Assembly (NCBI GenBank): GCA_028015205.1
Contig: CM051521.1
Span: 65,084,314 to 65,148,313, forward strand
Direction: 5' to 3'
From: Mytilisepta virgata
Lineage: Eukaryota; Mollusca; Bivalvia; Mytilida; Mytilidae
Length of the DNA stretch: 64,000 bases
Part shown: positions 22,601 through 37,600 of the stretch, one piece after another
Numbering within the stretch: the first letter of the stretch is position 1
Layout: the number at the start of each line of letters is the position of its first letter
Notes under the pieces: generated by a model
What the model was told of the DNA's origin: nothing
The model's database searches: none
The model's input: the letters and a program-made list of their open reading frames with translations, nothing else
Position numbers and translations under genes: made by a program

Positions 22601-25600
22601 ATGGTTAGAATAATAGAACATCTTGTAAACATGAAATAGTTAAAAAAAATATGAAGTTAATATATATATATAGACAAAATGACAAACTTTACATATTTAA
22701 TGGCTTCATTGAAAGTCAGTATCTACTTTTACTTTGCAAAAACTAATAAGTAACACAAAATAGTTTTTAATTTTTTTGATACTTTAAAACACTTATGGCA
22801 TAGATCAAAATCTACAAATGTAGCAACCTAATGAAATATTTTAGATTACTTTACTACCATGATATGTTAAAATTTATATGGTTTTGTTACTAAATGATCA
22901 ACATACGTTTTGCATTTTGATGAATACACATTCAAACTGGTGCAGATATATGTATAACCTTTGTTTAATCGGTAAAATACTTTTGAATGGTAGAATATAG
23001 GTTTATATCAATCTATGAAAAATATGAAGATTTTGTGTTATCATTTCGGTTAAAAATGATTTTGAATTAAACTATTCATTTAATACAACTGTGTAGGCAA
23101 CATTTTGAATTGAGACCAGAGATTTCTGACTTTATGATATTTGTTAGATATTTATATTGGCCCTGTTTCTAGATAATACCGGTATTGTTCTTACAATATT
23201 ATGTTTTAATTAAGGCATGAATGTTGAAATCAATTAAATCTAATGATACTGTTCATTATACATCAAAATAAATTTATCAGACTAACAATTTTTATTTATC
23301 CAATGATTTTAATTTTTTTTTTCAAGGAATATTTGAGTTTCCCCAATCAACAAAAACTGATGTCACCTACCTATTCTAGCCATTGGTATACCACACTGCA
23401 ACACTTGTACTGTTGTATCCACTGCAGATTGAATGTCTGGAAAATGACAAATGGCAGACACAGTCTGTAAAATACATCATTTATTTCAGTGGCAGGTTCA
23501 GACGAAAGGGAGGGCACTCAATTTGTGATCACTAAATTTTTTTCTTTTTTAACATGAAAAATTTGCCTAAATTCAGTGCAGCCACTTTAAATAAGTGCCC
23601 GTGATTCATCAAGATATTCCCTTCATTTGCTATATGAAATTTAAGTTTTTAGAAACATTCTTAAAGATTTCAAAGATTGAACGGCATCTTCAATGGTACA
23701 TAACATTTTATATAGATAGATGGTTTTTTTTTTTTGCTTCAGTTTGTGTGAATATGTTGTACAAAAAATGTACTGCATATATTTTGAACAAAAGTTGAAT
23801 TTTGCAGACAAACATCGATGAGGTTTGGCCCAGGAAGATGGTATCCAAACAAGAGGCTCTCAACAGCCTGTATCACTCACCTGTTTTTAACTTTTCATCT
23901 TGAGCAGGACTAAAAATTTAAGTGTTGCAGTCAATTTGGCTGATTTTTCTATAGGGAACTATGTTAAACTAAGTTCAGCTATGGCATTCATCTTGGTTGA
24001 CAGTCCAGGTCAATGAAAATATTTCTAAAGAGAACCATCTAAGGACCATTACTGCTAAGTTTTGTTCCAACTATTGCTACCAAGTTTAGTTCTAATTGGC
24101 TTGGTGGTTTCAGACAACATTTTTTAGTGAATTTCTCATAGGGTCTTATGTTAAACTAAGTTTGGCTGTGGTGGCCATCTTGGTTCTCAGTCAACTAAAT
24201 TGGACACATTTCTGAAAGAGGATCTCCTAAGGACCTTCCTGCCTAGTCTGGTTCCAATTGGTCAAGTTGTTTCAGACAAGAAGATTTTTCAATGAATTTT
24301 AACATAGGGCCCCACAATTTATTAACTAGATACCCTAAGGAACATTCACTTAAAGTTTTGAAGTATTTGCCCCAGTAGTTTCTGAGGAGAAGATCCTTGA
24401 AATAGTTTACGGCGACAGACGCCAAGTGATTGCATAAGCTCACATGGTCCTTTGGGCCAGGTGAGCTAAAAATTTGAATTCAATTTTTTTTCTTTTTTTC
24501 TTTTTTTCTAAAGAAATCAAACTGCATCTAAATGTGGACATAACCTCAGTTCTGGAAATCTCTGAATTAAATAATGTTACCAAACTTGGTAACTGGTTAA
24601 TAAATTCAATAACTGTCCAGACTGATATCAATGCATAATGCATTATTCTGAAAGTAAATGATTTGTTAACTGAATAATATTAATCTTAGTAGGAAAAAGA
24701 TTTGCTACTAGTAAAAATCAATTAAGTTTATAATTCCTCGAAGAATAAAAATTTTCTCCTCTGAAGTCGATACACTTGAAATTTTCTCTCTTAAAATACT
24801 GTAATTTTTCACATCCTACTTAAATTTTATTTTTTCCGGACAGAAATCTATTAGAGACCTAAATATGCCCATTTGTATGTCAGAATGCCAAAATTAAAAT
24901 GTTTAGAAAATTAGTAACTGAAGAGTAAATGAAAACATTAACAATAAATGAATTGATTAACAAATTCCGAACATAAAGCATAAAAAAAGAATAGGAATTC
25001 TTATCTGGATTTTGATAGTAAAGACATGGTAAAATGTGATCAAACCTGACAGAATGTGAAGCTTTGGGGCTAGTTCACTTCATTTTCTGGCTCATAGAAT
25101 GACATTTCATGACACCTAGCTGTCAAAACCCTGAGTAACCTCGACTTCAACTTAATAAGATTCAACTCCATATATTATTTAAAACATTATAATAAATTAT
25201 CCTGGATTTGTGAAATTACATGTACCTGTTTTAATATTAAATAACATATAAAGTGATATGGATGCAACATTCAGTGGACAAATAAGTAATTACTGAAACA
25301 AAGAGTCAGGACACAAAATGGCCCTAAAAAACACTGCAAACAAACTTTCAGAGGACCACACATGCAAATGTCATAACAAGAAAGAGATTAAAGATGGTCA
25401 ATCTTATGTAAATACTCTGCCTGATATCTATAAAACTTACAGCCTCTGGTATACCATAGAGACGAAGAGTTGCCTTTGTAATTATTCCCAGGGTTCCTTC
25501 TGAACCGACAAACAGATTGGTAAGGTTATATCCGGCAGAAGTTTTCCTTAAAAAATAACAGTAAAGGAAAAAAAGTTTAGTGCAAAACTTATAAATAACT

Positions 25601-28600
25601 TATTTATTAGAAACCAAACACTGTTAAGACCAAGGCTTCAAAATTATCCTTTGTCAAGTTGTCCAAGTAAGAAAGAGGAAAGAGGAAACTGGAAAATTTT
25701 TCTTTCAATCGATAAAAAGCCTAAATTCAACATCATTTATTATTAAGGTTCATTCTTAAGCATTGTTCAATATGTAATTTTACCTGAAGTGGGTTAAGAA
25801 ACAATAAAATATGCTGATTATAACACAGGTGTCTACATTATTAATTACCTCAAATTTTAAAGTACTATATAATATACGTCAACTGTATTATCACTATTAC
25901 TAGAATTATTTTATTAATTCTTGGATTTTATGCTGCTTTTAGTATAGTCTGGCTATAACACATGGCAGCCTATTGTTATCTGTATAGGAAGACAAAGTAC
26001 ACAGCAATAACCATTGACCTTTACCAAGAATATATTTCACAAGCATTAGAAAAATGTACATCAAAATACATGCTTCGTTCTTCTTCCTTCTCCAGCAGTA
26101 TTAATCACACGACCGTCTGCCAAAACCACTTCTAAATTTAGAACATTTTCTCTCATTGTGCCATATCTCACAGCATTTGTTCCTGATGCACTTGTAGAAC
26201 ACATACCACAGAGTGAAGCATCTGCTCCGGGATCTATTAAAAGAAACAATTTTATACATGGTACATGTATATCTAAATACTTCTCAAAATTGATTTCAAA
26301 GATGTAAAGTCACAATGACCCAGAGTCACAACGAAAAATTGAATATGGGAGATTGCTCATACAACTCATTGACTTCATGTCAATTTTCATCAAAATCAAA
26401 ACAGAAATGTATGCATGAGACGTCTAACAGTGTCAAACAGGTGGATTTCTGAAATTTCAATGTCCAAGAACAAAATCATGATATTACCTATTGGAAACCA
26501 TAATCCTGTATCTCTTAAGTAGTTGTTTAAAGCCATTCTGGTTACCCCAGACTCTACTGTACAGTCAAAATCTTCAGCATGAACAGACAAGATCTCAGTC
26601 ATTTTACTTACATCTATACACACTCCTCCCTAAAATATATTTTTTATCCTGTATATGCTATAACTCTGGACATTAAAAAAGTTCTGTATTTTGATTTACA
26701 GTTGATAGAAACATTAAAGGTACAACAATCTTCCTGGACATTCACAAAAGTTGGAATTGCTTTAGAAAAAACGAAAAATGAATTCATGAAATAAACTATG
26801 AGCAGAATGTAAAATTGCAATGAAATTATGAAAAATTTGTGTTTTTTTTTAAATCCATTAAATAACAGGAAGTCCAGATTTTACATTTAGAGGGAAGTTA
26901 AGTTTCCAGACAGATGAACCAACTGGCAAATCAAGTGCATGTCCTACCAGGCCACACTGAAAATTTTTTCAAATCTGGTTCATTTTAAAGAGAAATTATA
27001 GATCTTTCAAACAGTGTATAGCAAATAAGGGCCAAGAAATCTACTATTATGAAAATTTTAATCTGAAACCGTAACTGGTACTTTTTTCATTAAAAAGCAA
27101 GTTGTTTACCTTGTTTATGTATGCTTACATACAAATAACAAAAGGCTCCTAAGAGCCTGAATCGCTCACCTGTTACTTTTTGTGTAGATCTTGCATCAAT
27201 GATAATTTTGCTATTAAATGTATATCGTCGCATTTTTCACCTTCATATTGACTTGAAAAACTAAAATATATAATCCTGAACCCAAATATATCTGGTTGCT
27301 AGGGACTTTTCCATCGGTTGATAGGGATTTTTTTCAATGACCTTGACCCTTGCGACTCCATATTGACTTGAACAGATATATTATAGGTTCCTAAATCTAA
27401 ATATATATGGTTGCTTTGGACTTTTTCATCGGTTGCTATGGACTTTTTCAATGATCTTGACTATTGGCGTTTCTTTTTGACTTGTACAGGTAAATTATAG
27501 GGTCCTTAACCCAAATATACATGTATATGGTTGTTAGGGACTTTTTCATCAGTTGCTATGGACTTTTTCAATGACCTTGATCCTTGATCCTCCATTTTAC
27601 TTGTACAGCTACCATTTAATTTATTTCAAGTTATGCTGAACATTTTTGCTGTTTATAGTTTGTCTTTATCTATAATAATATTCATGTTAATAACCTAAAA
27701 CAGCAAAATTTCCTTAAAATTAACAATTCAGGGGCAATAACCAGAAAATGAGTTGGCCGATTCATCTGAAAATTTCATGGCAGGTAGATCTTAACGTCAT
27801 AAACATTTTTAATTCTTGTCAATTTTATTGTAACTGCTTTAGTTTTAGAGATATGAGCCAAAAAGTGCAATTTTCACCTATATTCTACTTTTATCCAACC
27901 AATGAGAAACAATAATTGCCCATGATCGCTATGTTTGTTGCCGTATCGGGTACGTAATGAAGAAACTTTGTTAACTTTCGTTCCATTTGGTCAAGCAATT
28001 TCAGAGATTTTTTTTATATCAGCCAATCAGAAACAAGATATGCCCATGGCGTCCATATTAGTAGTTTGATCATTTCGAAATGAGGAAACTTTATAAAGGA
28101 CCTCCCATAAATGCTTCATTTTAAGTTTTGTTCCATTTGACCATGCAGTTTCAGAGGAGATTTTTTAAAACTCAGCCAATCAGAAACAACAATTGCCCAT
28201 GGCGGCCATATTTTTTGGCCGATCAAGATGAAATGAGGAATTTTTGTAGAGGACCTCACAAACATCTTTCTTGCAAAGTTAAGTTCCAATTGGCACAGTG
28301 GTTTCAGAGGAGAAGATCTTTAAAGGAAAAGTTTACGCCGAAGGATGGACGACGACGGACGCCAAGTGATGGCAATAGCTCACACGGCCTTTTAGGCCAG
28401 GTGAGCTAAAAATCACATCTAGCACAAGTTGAAATTACTCTGAGCTAAGATGTGTACCAAAAAAATCATTTTCAGAATAACAGTATCTCAAAAAGATACA
28501 ACTTACAATGAAAAGTATATCATTCTGATATTAATTCTATCTCATTTCTTATTTTAAACAAAATAATAAAAATTGTATTGATTTGAAGCATTTTGCTGAA

Positions 28601-31600
28601 GAAGCATCACTTTTCTATATCAATTTAGAACAATTATAAGACAGACAGAACTAAACAGTTTCCTATTGGATTCTTTTGCAATAATCAAAATATTGTACTA
28701 CATACATGATAATAAAAACTTTTAGATTCCAATTTTCCTTTAATTCAACAAGTACTCCTTAAATGTAACTTTAAATTATCTTGTGTTAAAGTTTCTTTCA
28801 ATGCATTGATTGACACAGATTTCATAAGTAAAACTTTTATTGTGAGATTACTTGTTCAAATTGGAATTCATGGATCGTTATGCTCTGTAAATAATTCAGG
28901 TATATACTCAGTACTAATTTCACTGATCATAACAGATCATAAATATATATATATTGATCTGATTTCACAATAACCAATTTGCTGTGTCCATTTTTATATT
29001 ACCTTTACAGCATTAATACCACCCTCTAACCCTGTTCCACTTCCAAATGGTATCACAGGAATTTCATTATCATTACAAAGCTTCACAATCTTACTGACTT
29101 GTTCTACATTTTCTGGAAAGGTCACAACTTCTGGTGGACAACAGCTGCAATCAATCAAACATCATTTTTAATGAAATGTTTTTGTGATTTTGAATTTGTC
29201 TTCAGTATTTACAGTCAACTATGAAATTAAACATGTTAAATTCAACGTCACTGACAGAAAGCTGATACCAGTAACTTTCACAAATTGATATCATTAAAGA
29301 TGCCCGTTCTATAGGGCATGTGCTCAGGTCAAAGTTCATTTTGTCATTTCCTGACAAAGAGATGTTAATTATTTTTTCTTTTAAAATGGTCTTTTGGTAA
29401 AATTGAACACAACTGTATATATTTGTGAAATACATTTCTTTCACCCAAAAATCATGATATTTCACCACTCTTAACATAATATTTCTAATATTCATGAATA
29501 CTTTATAATGAGATTCAGTGGCAGCACTGACAATAGAACCTAAACCCAAATGGGATTAATGAAAGTGGTATCAAAAATAATTGCAACAAATTTCCTATGA
29601 ATATATTTCCTGACAAATTTGGCTGGTTCCGCTTTTCCCTCATTCATCATGACATATTTTTCTGCTTATATTTTAAAGCTCGAGATCAAAAAGGTGTGTA
29701 ATTATGAACCATTTCTGATTGGTTACACAAGAATTGCAAAATTATATAATTTAGGTTAATCTGCCATTATAAACTAGTCCTTAATCCTTATCATGAAAAC
29801 CAAAACTGATTTTTGTCTATCAAATTAGCAGCCAAACTTTTATAGACCAGTAATATTTAAACTATATTTAATAGGGGTCGATCTCAAGGCCACCTTAGGA
29901 CATAGGATCTCTGACTTGAGAGAATGTGGCCATAAATTGAAGAAAAATACTTTAAACTATAATTTCAAACTCATTCAAGTCTCAGTGTGATCATGGATTA
30001 GGGCTGTTTTTCATCACTGAAAATGGCTAATTTGAGAACAATGGACTTGTTTCAAACAATTTAATTTATGTTTTTGGTAATCACATACCTGTGATAAGAC
30101 TCATCTCTTCCATGTTGTTCTCTTATAGCCATTGCCGTTGAAACATTTTTATGACTGACAATATCTCCTAGTGCAACAACAAGTTTATCTGGTACCTTAA
30201 CCATCTCAACTGCCTGTAACAGAAAGAGAGACTAGGTTTAAAATGTTTCTTGTCAAAGGAATTTTTTTTATTAAGAAATATATTGTTTGAAATTTTTATT
30301 TTTGCCATGCAAACAGATTATGTACATACATAACTATTATGTTATATTCATATAGGCAATTAATTTGTAAACTGAATTCCATCGTTACATTTGAAAAAGA
30401 TTTCCTTAAATATTTCTGAATTCTGGAATTTCTTTTACAGCTAATTAATATGGAAGATCATTCCAAATTTTAACAGAATACAAAAAGATTTCTCTTAAAA
30501 ATTTGTAATTGGTCTTCTTAAACATAGCATCTAAGTGCTCGTCTGCAGTGACGCTAATAATATCATAAATAAACATTGGTGGTTACCATTTTTTATTAAC
30601 CAGAAGGATAAAATATGTAAAAAATGCAATTCTTTTATAAATGAAATTAAGGCATTACAACTGGGCCATTACAGGATAAACAGGGCCATAACAAGATTAG
30701 CAGGGCCATTATAGAATCCCTATCACGCCATCTTGATAGGGATTCTGTAATAGGCCCGGTCCAGTTTCATAGTGGCTCAGCTAATCTTGTAATGGCCCTG
30801 TTTATCCTGTAATGCCTTAATTTTACTTATAAAAGCAATGCATTTTTTACAAATTTTATCTATCTGGTTAACAATGATTTTCATATTCCTACATAACGGC
30901 TTATTCAAAAACATCAAAAAACCAACTGGTACAAACTTTTTTCTTGTTATAACTGAAAAGCAACAAACCAGAGATCATTTTCCAGAAATGTCTGTAACAA
31001 ACCAATCAACAAAGATAGTTGTCCCCATCTGGTTAATAAAACTATTAAAAAATGGGCATTTTCATAATGGCCCTTTTATGTCCTCAGTCTGCAATAATGG
31101 CCTTCGGATGCTGTAATGGCCCTCAGCATTGCCTCAGGCCATTACAGCTATCCTCAGGCCATTATTACAGACCTTGGACACACATGTAGAAGAAGGCCAT
31201 TACGAAAATACCCATTTATTAATACTATAGTAAAAAATTAAAAATTAAAGAACAATCTGATTTACATCTTCATGCATATGATTTACCAAAATTATTCAAC
31301 CTCAGGCTAACTTATTTGAATGTGAAAAACGGGACCAGAGCAAGATAATTTTAATGCATTATTTAGGCATTTAAGCAGGACATCTTGGATGATAGTACCA
31401 AAAGTTGTCAATCCTATTGTTCCAAGTATTTTCTGTTCTATTGTTGATATCACTGATGCAATGTTGCTAAGAAAATTTGAAAAAAGTAAATGTTCATACA
31501 TCTTCCAAAAATATACTAAAGTTAACGGAATTGCAATGTTTGAAATTAAATTATTCAAAGCAATTGCTATTCCAATGACTATTTCCATGATACAGTGTTG

Positions 31601-34600
31601 CTAAGTTAAATTCACCCAAAAATTAAAGATCTGAGATTTATTCAACATTATAGCAAAGGTGATATTGAAATGCATCAAATCCAATTGTGCCAAGAAAAAA
31701 GAGGACAAATATACCTAAGGAGCAATAAAGAAAAACGTAATCCATTGGACAGACAAACCCAGGAAGACAAATGAATAACCACAAGCACAACAAATAAACA
31801 CAGAAAACTAAAAAACAATGAACAACACGAACTCCTATAAAAACCAGGAGTGAACCCAGGTGCCCCGGAAGGGTAAGCCGTTCCTGCTCTGTATACGGCA
31901 CCCGTCGTGAAGTTCAACAAAGTCAATCCGGTGGAAGTCACAAATCGGTGGAGGTACATGAAAGGTTACGACAGTGGGAACAGGTCCAACATCTTCTTAG
32001 ATATTGTAACACTGTAATGGTCAATCAATTCATGATGACGACCGTAAAATTTCTTAAGTGATAACATCAACTTATCCCTGACAAAACCCTGGTTAAGAAG
32101 CTTTTGTGATAGCAGTAATCCTCTTTGTCAAAAGTCAGGGTAACTCATGCATGCCCTTGAAAATCGGATAAGCTGAGAAATGTAGATGCCATATGCAGGC
32201 TATGCTGGTATATTGCTACTCAAGAAGGGAAAATTAACAATAGGAAAGTCAAAGTCATCACGTTTGTCATAAAGTTTTGTCTTCAAAAGGCCTCATAGTC
32301 TATTTCAAGAAACAAATCCAAATATGAAGCGGACTTTGGTGTATCTGTAGTATCCTTAATTTCAAGCTCACTGGGGTAGATAAGATGTAGAAAGTCTTGG
32401 AATTTGTCGTTATTTAACGACAACACATCATCTATATAACAAAAAGTGAAATTAAAGGATTGGGCTAGTTTCTTTTTGTTTTCACGTAGTAACCCTTGAA
32501 TGAAGTCTGCTCATATGAGTACAGAAACAGATCGGTGAGGAGAGGAGCACAGTTGGTTCCCACTGGAATGCCGATTGTTTGTTGAAAAATTAGACCGCCA
32601 AATTCAACGTATATGTTGTCTATGAGAAAATCTAACATGTTTGTAATTTCATCTTCAGAATACTTTTTGTCAGAATCAGAGTGGTTCTTCACGAAATAAG
32701 ACTTTTCTCTACCTAGAACAAGGAATTTATACCCACGTGTCCCATTTTTCTTGAAAAAACATTGATGAACTAGTTGCTTTAAGCGATCTTTTAATTGAGA
32801 ATGTGGTACGGTAGTGTAGAGTGTAGAGAAGTCGAAAGTTTTTATGCTGTTGCATGTAGCCAAAGATTTTGATTTTAGATATTGAAGTAAATTTTGGGAG
32901 TTTTTAAGAATCCACATCTCCTATCTAACTGGTCATGCCCATAATGCATGGAATCTACTTCTGTTTAAAAAGTGTCTTGCAGCTTTCCATGTTGATTACT
33001 TAAATATATGGTTGCTAAGAATTTCCAACAAAATTAAAGGTCTGAGTCTTCCAGGATCTTTATCAAAATATCAATAGCTACTAATACTTGACATCCATTC
33101 TGCATGACAACAGAATAATTAAAGGCTTACTTTCTATACCACCCAGCAAAAGGTTTTCTAAGATCTAGTATTGTAAGGTCAATACTCAAAATCTGTGACT
33201 TTTTAGAAAAAAAATAAATACACAGAATAAAGGTATTCCCCAAACAATGCCATGGATTGACAAAATCCATAGGCCTCAGAGTCTTGTATTCTTAATTGAA
33301 CAACATATTGAAATTTTGTAAAAATCAGCTGAAATAAAAAATATTGTCAATTCTCAAAATCTGTGATTCTTGAAGAGTCCCCCCCCCTCCCAATTAAAAA
33401 AATGGAAACATTCCTTAAATATGTATTGGAAAACCATATTAAAAAAACTACAGGCTAGTTTCTATTCTATTCTATTTTCTGCAGTAGCCCTTGTAAAATA
33501 TTTTGCCAAGAAACTATAGAGAATACTCTTAAAACATTTTTCATTGGCTCAGTGACAAGCAAACTAACACATATATGAATGTGTGTACAAATTATTGTGC
33601 CACTGACATATGAACGGCCACTCATATTCGTTAGCAGAATGCATTTTTCCGAATTTGTGTACCTTAATTAGTCTTAATGGTCTTTGCTGGCAGGTTCAAT
33701 TGGCAAAGTTGTGACTAAAACAATTGAACTTACAAGATTGTAATCTGATGTCCTCCAGATTAACATTAAACACTTTGCCTATGGTGTTTTCAATGTTAAA
33801 GGGAGATAACGCTTCAAATTAAATTTTATTAACTTAATTACATCCCTGATTTGTATCAAATATACACAAGGTGCATGAAAAATATTTAAAATAACGGTTT
33901 TACACATTTTTGAAAGGTCTGAGTTAATCGTTTCATTTTTCAATTTTTTTTTTCAATATTCAAGTTCTTTATTTTTCTATTGCAAATTTGATAATTGTGA
34001 GTTACCATACCACTTACATTCAAAATCAAAGGGAGGTAACTGACTAAAGCTATCATAGCCATAGTTGTCCATAGGAATGAATAGACTTTATCCATAGGGT
34101 GTAATAAAATGACCTGTATAAAATCAATACCAATTTACTTGTAAAGGAAAAGGAGAACACCTAGTGCATGTTTAGCTGTTTTAAGGATGTTGCATAACAT
34201 TACAGGTAAAAGTTATAATAAACAATACAGAGGGCACATGCAGGGAAGCACTTCCAAGTGGATTAAACACCTAAGTATGATACTGATATCAAATATAAAT
34301 AAATGTTCAATAACAAGAAATGTTCAAAAATAAGTATTCTGAAGCCTTTTATTTCAATAGCACTAAGCTAAAGAAAACTCTCATCTCTTTTTCCATAAAG
34401 TCAACATTTAGCAAATTTTTTTTATATATCTTTGAGTAACATTTATTTATTGAGGCAATACATATATGTCATTGGTAAAAAGAGTGGCCACACCATACTT
34501 GCCAACATATTTTTGCTAGAATCCCTGATAAAATCGGAAAGGTGTCTGGGGACCAAAATTGATTTTAAGGTATTTGGAAGCTGTTTCCAGAATGCAAAAA

Positions 34601-37600
34601 TGTGAATAAATGTTTATGAATATTACTTTATTTTGATGTAAAATATTATCTTTTTTCTTGATATTTTGACTGGAACAGCAGTAATGAAAACACAAGATGT
34701 AAATACATATGGGTATTCACTGTGTCAGTAAAAGACCTAGTGGTGACTTCTGAATTGGTGTCTTCATTAAGAGAAGTGATTTTTTTGTCTATCTTACATT
34801 ATTATAAGTATAAGCACTGAAAAAATCCCTGGGAAATTTAGAAATCCTGGAGAAATTTAGAAATCCTGGATAATACTACAGTCCAACCAGTCACCCGGTA
34901 ATGGGGTCAAATTCCATGATGTTCCGGGATAAATCCGGAGCATTGGAATGTATGGACACACTACATGTGTCATCTGAGTACGCACAAGGAAACAGAATAA
35001 AAGATTATCTGATAACAACATTGTACTCAGAAAATGGTGGGTCTAAATACATGTACCAGTATTTATAACATTTGTTGAGAAATTGACTTATTTGTAAAAA
35101 TGTGATGAGAGTCGCTCAAGCATGAAGTAGAGGTCAAAGTCAGGTGTTAAGGCTGACACCTACTTGCCAAGAAGTATCTACAGACCATATATGGTTGATA
35201 TAGGTATAACAGCTACAGATAAAAGGACTTAATCATGAAAATGTGACTCAAGTCACTAAAGTGTGAAATTCAGGTCAAGGTCTCATACAGGCATGTACCG
35301 AACAAGAGTTACCTATAGACCAAAGATGGTTAGCAAAAATGTGACACAAGTCACTCAAGAATGAAACAGAGGTCAAGATAAGGTGTCAGATGTCAGACTG
35401 GTATATACTCACCAAGAACGTATATCAACCAAATACTGTGGATCTAGTTCATACAGTTGCTGAGAAGTAGACTTAATTGGGAAAATGTATTGTAAGTCAC
35501 TCAAGCATGAAATTCAGGTCAAGGTCAGGTGATAGGTCGCATGTATCCAGTAAGATTTATCTATAGACCAAATGTTGTTGGCCTAGGTATTACAGTTGCT
35601 GAGAAATGGACTTAAATCAAGAAACTTGGATGCAGATTTTACAAATGTTTATGAAGTAAATGAACCATAAAAACAAAAAAGGTCAAGGTCAAAAGACAAG
35701 TGCGGAAAAATTTACATCATAATTATGTGAACATGTAGGTATTATGTCTGCAAAGGTTTTTAAAAAGTTTAACCGCTGACAAAAAGTAATACATATATCT
35801 AGCATTTTGTGATTTCTTCACATGCGAGACAAAAATTATACCGTTACGAAATGTAAATAACTCTTTATGTTCAATGGTGTTTTTGAATGATTGTTATAAT
35901 GATGTAATAAAATTAACAGTAACAATATGAATATGCACCTATACTTATAGATTAATCATGTGACATGACCTAATCCATATCAGACTGGGTATCATACAGA
36001 GACTCCCATATTGGACCGAGGGCTGACACCTGGCCCAATATGAATTAGGTCATGTATTTATCTGTTCATCATATACTGCCTTAAAGTACTTATTCTGAAA
36101 GAACCCAGTCTGATATGGCCATATCATCCTGACCACATGACACACCTGGTCTGATATAGTGTATGGCAATATCAGCCCAGGTATAAGACACCACAAAAGT
36201 GACCAAATATGGTGGGTCTAAGTATTAGGTATTATAGTTGCTAAGAAATGGACTTAACCATGAAATGAGAAAGAGTCAAGCATAAAATTGAGGTCAAGGT
36301 CCAGAGACAAGTGTCAGACTGGCATGTGCCCACTAAGAACTATCTATAGACCAGATATGTGGTCTTAGGTATTACAGTTGCTAAGAAATGGACTTAACCA
36401 CAAAAATGTGATGCAGGTCACTCAACCATGAAATTGAGGTCAAGGTCAAAAAGCAGGTGTCAGACTGAAATGTACCCACCAAGAACTATGTATTGACCAA
36501 ATGTAGTGGGTCTAGCTATTATAGTTGCTTAGAAATGGACTTAACCACCAAAATGTATCAAAGTCACTCAAGCATGAAACTGAGGTCAAGGTCCAAAGCC
36601 ATTTGTCAGACTGGCATGTACCCACCCAGAACTATCTATGGTCCAATTATGGTAGGCCTAGGTATTTTGCTCAGAAATGGATTTAACTACGAAACTTGGA
36701 TGCAGATTTTACATTTATGTTTATGAATTCATTGAACTATGAAAACAAGGTCAGGGTCACAACACAAGTATACTGTGGCAAACTTTATACGAAAAGGTAT
36801 CTTTGGACCAGAAATCTTAATTGTAGGTATCATGTGTGCAAAGTTATTAAAGTTTTAAAAAGGTTTATGCCGCCGCTGGAAAGTAATACCTATATCTCGC
36901 CTTTTTGTCGCAGGCGAGACAATAAAACTAATTAATTTGTATATGGAAAATATGAACCATCAACAGCAAAATATATATGAAATAATTTTTCTCTGGTTTA
37001 AAATTCCTACAAGAGATAATTTTTCGTATTTTTTAAAAATATCCATATATTATTTATTCATTCCTTTAAGTTGTTTCTATCAGTTAATTATTATTCATAA
37101 ATAAAATATTTTAAATTAATTGATTTGTTAAACATTTGTCCAAGCCACCCTCTTAAATATTGAAAGGTCACTTATCTTCCTGAATGTGAAACAATTTCAA
37201 ACCTGTTACCAATTGAATCAGGCAGGATTTTTGACTATCATTTTATCAAGGTTGACAGTATTGTAACAATTCAATAATTTAAATATTCCCAAAGGCCGTT
37301 CAAATTCTATACAACATCAGGTCTGCACGAACTCCCAAAAGCTAGGTATTCCTGACTTGCAGTTGACTATCCTGCCAAAAGGTGTCGTTCTTTGCAGCAT
37401 GTGTCTCACTAGGAACACACCGATTTATCTTTCAAACCAAATGATAAAAAAGAAAACCCCAAAAGGTGAAGGGAATTCCTCATTATATAGGATGTGCTGT
37501 CAATTTTAGTTGGGATACATATGAAAATTTTCAATGTCTTACCAGCGAGAAAAAAAATGGAAAAGCCCTAAGTTCTCGGTTGCACAGTTAATATTGTTTG

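Noticed and set aside
26070..26073. GT donor of LDHD exon 5 (CAT|gtattt)
   Set aside because: It leaves phase 0, while exon 6 needs two incoming bases; the frame would run into a stop shortly after.
29202..29549. 115-codon minus-strand ORF next to LDHD exon 3
   Set aside because: Lies in LDHD intron 2, outside the exon and without family similarity; chance ORF.
31307..31588. 93-codon hydrophobic minus-strand ORF
   Set aside because: Low-complexity AT-rich translation between a foldback and the RT relict, with no neighbour or motif support.
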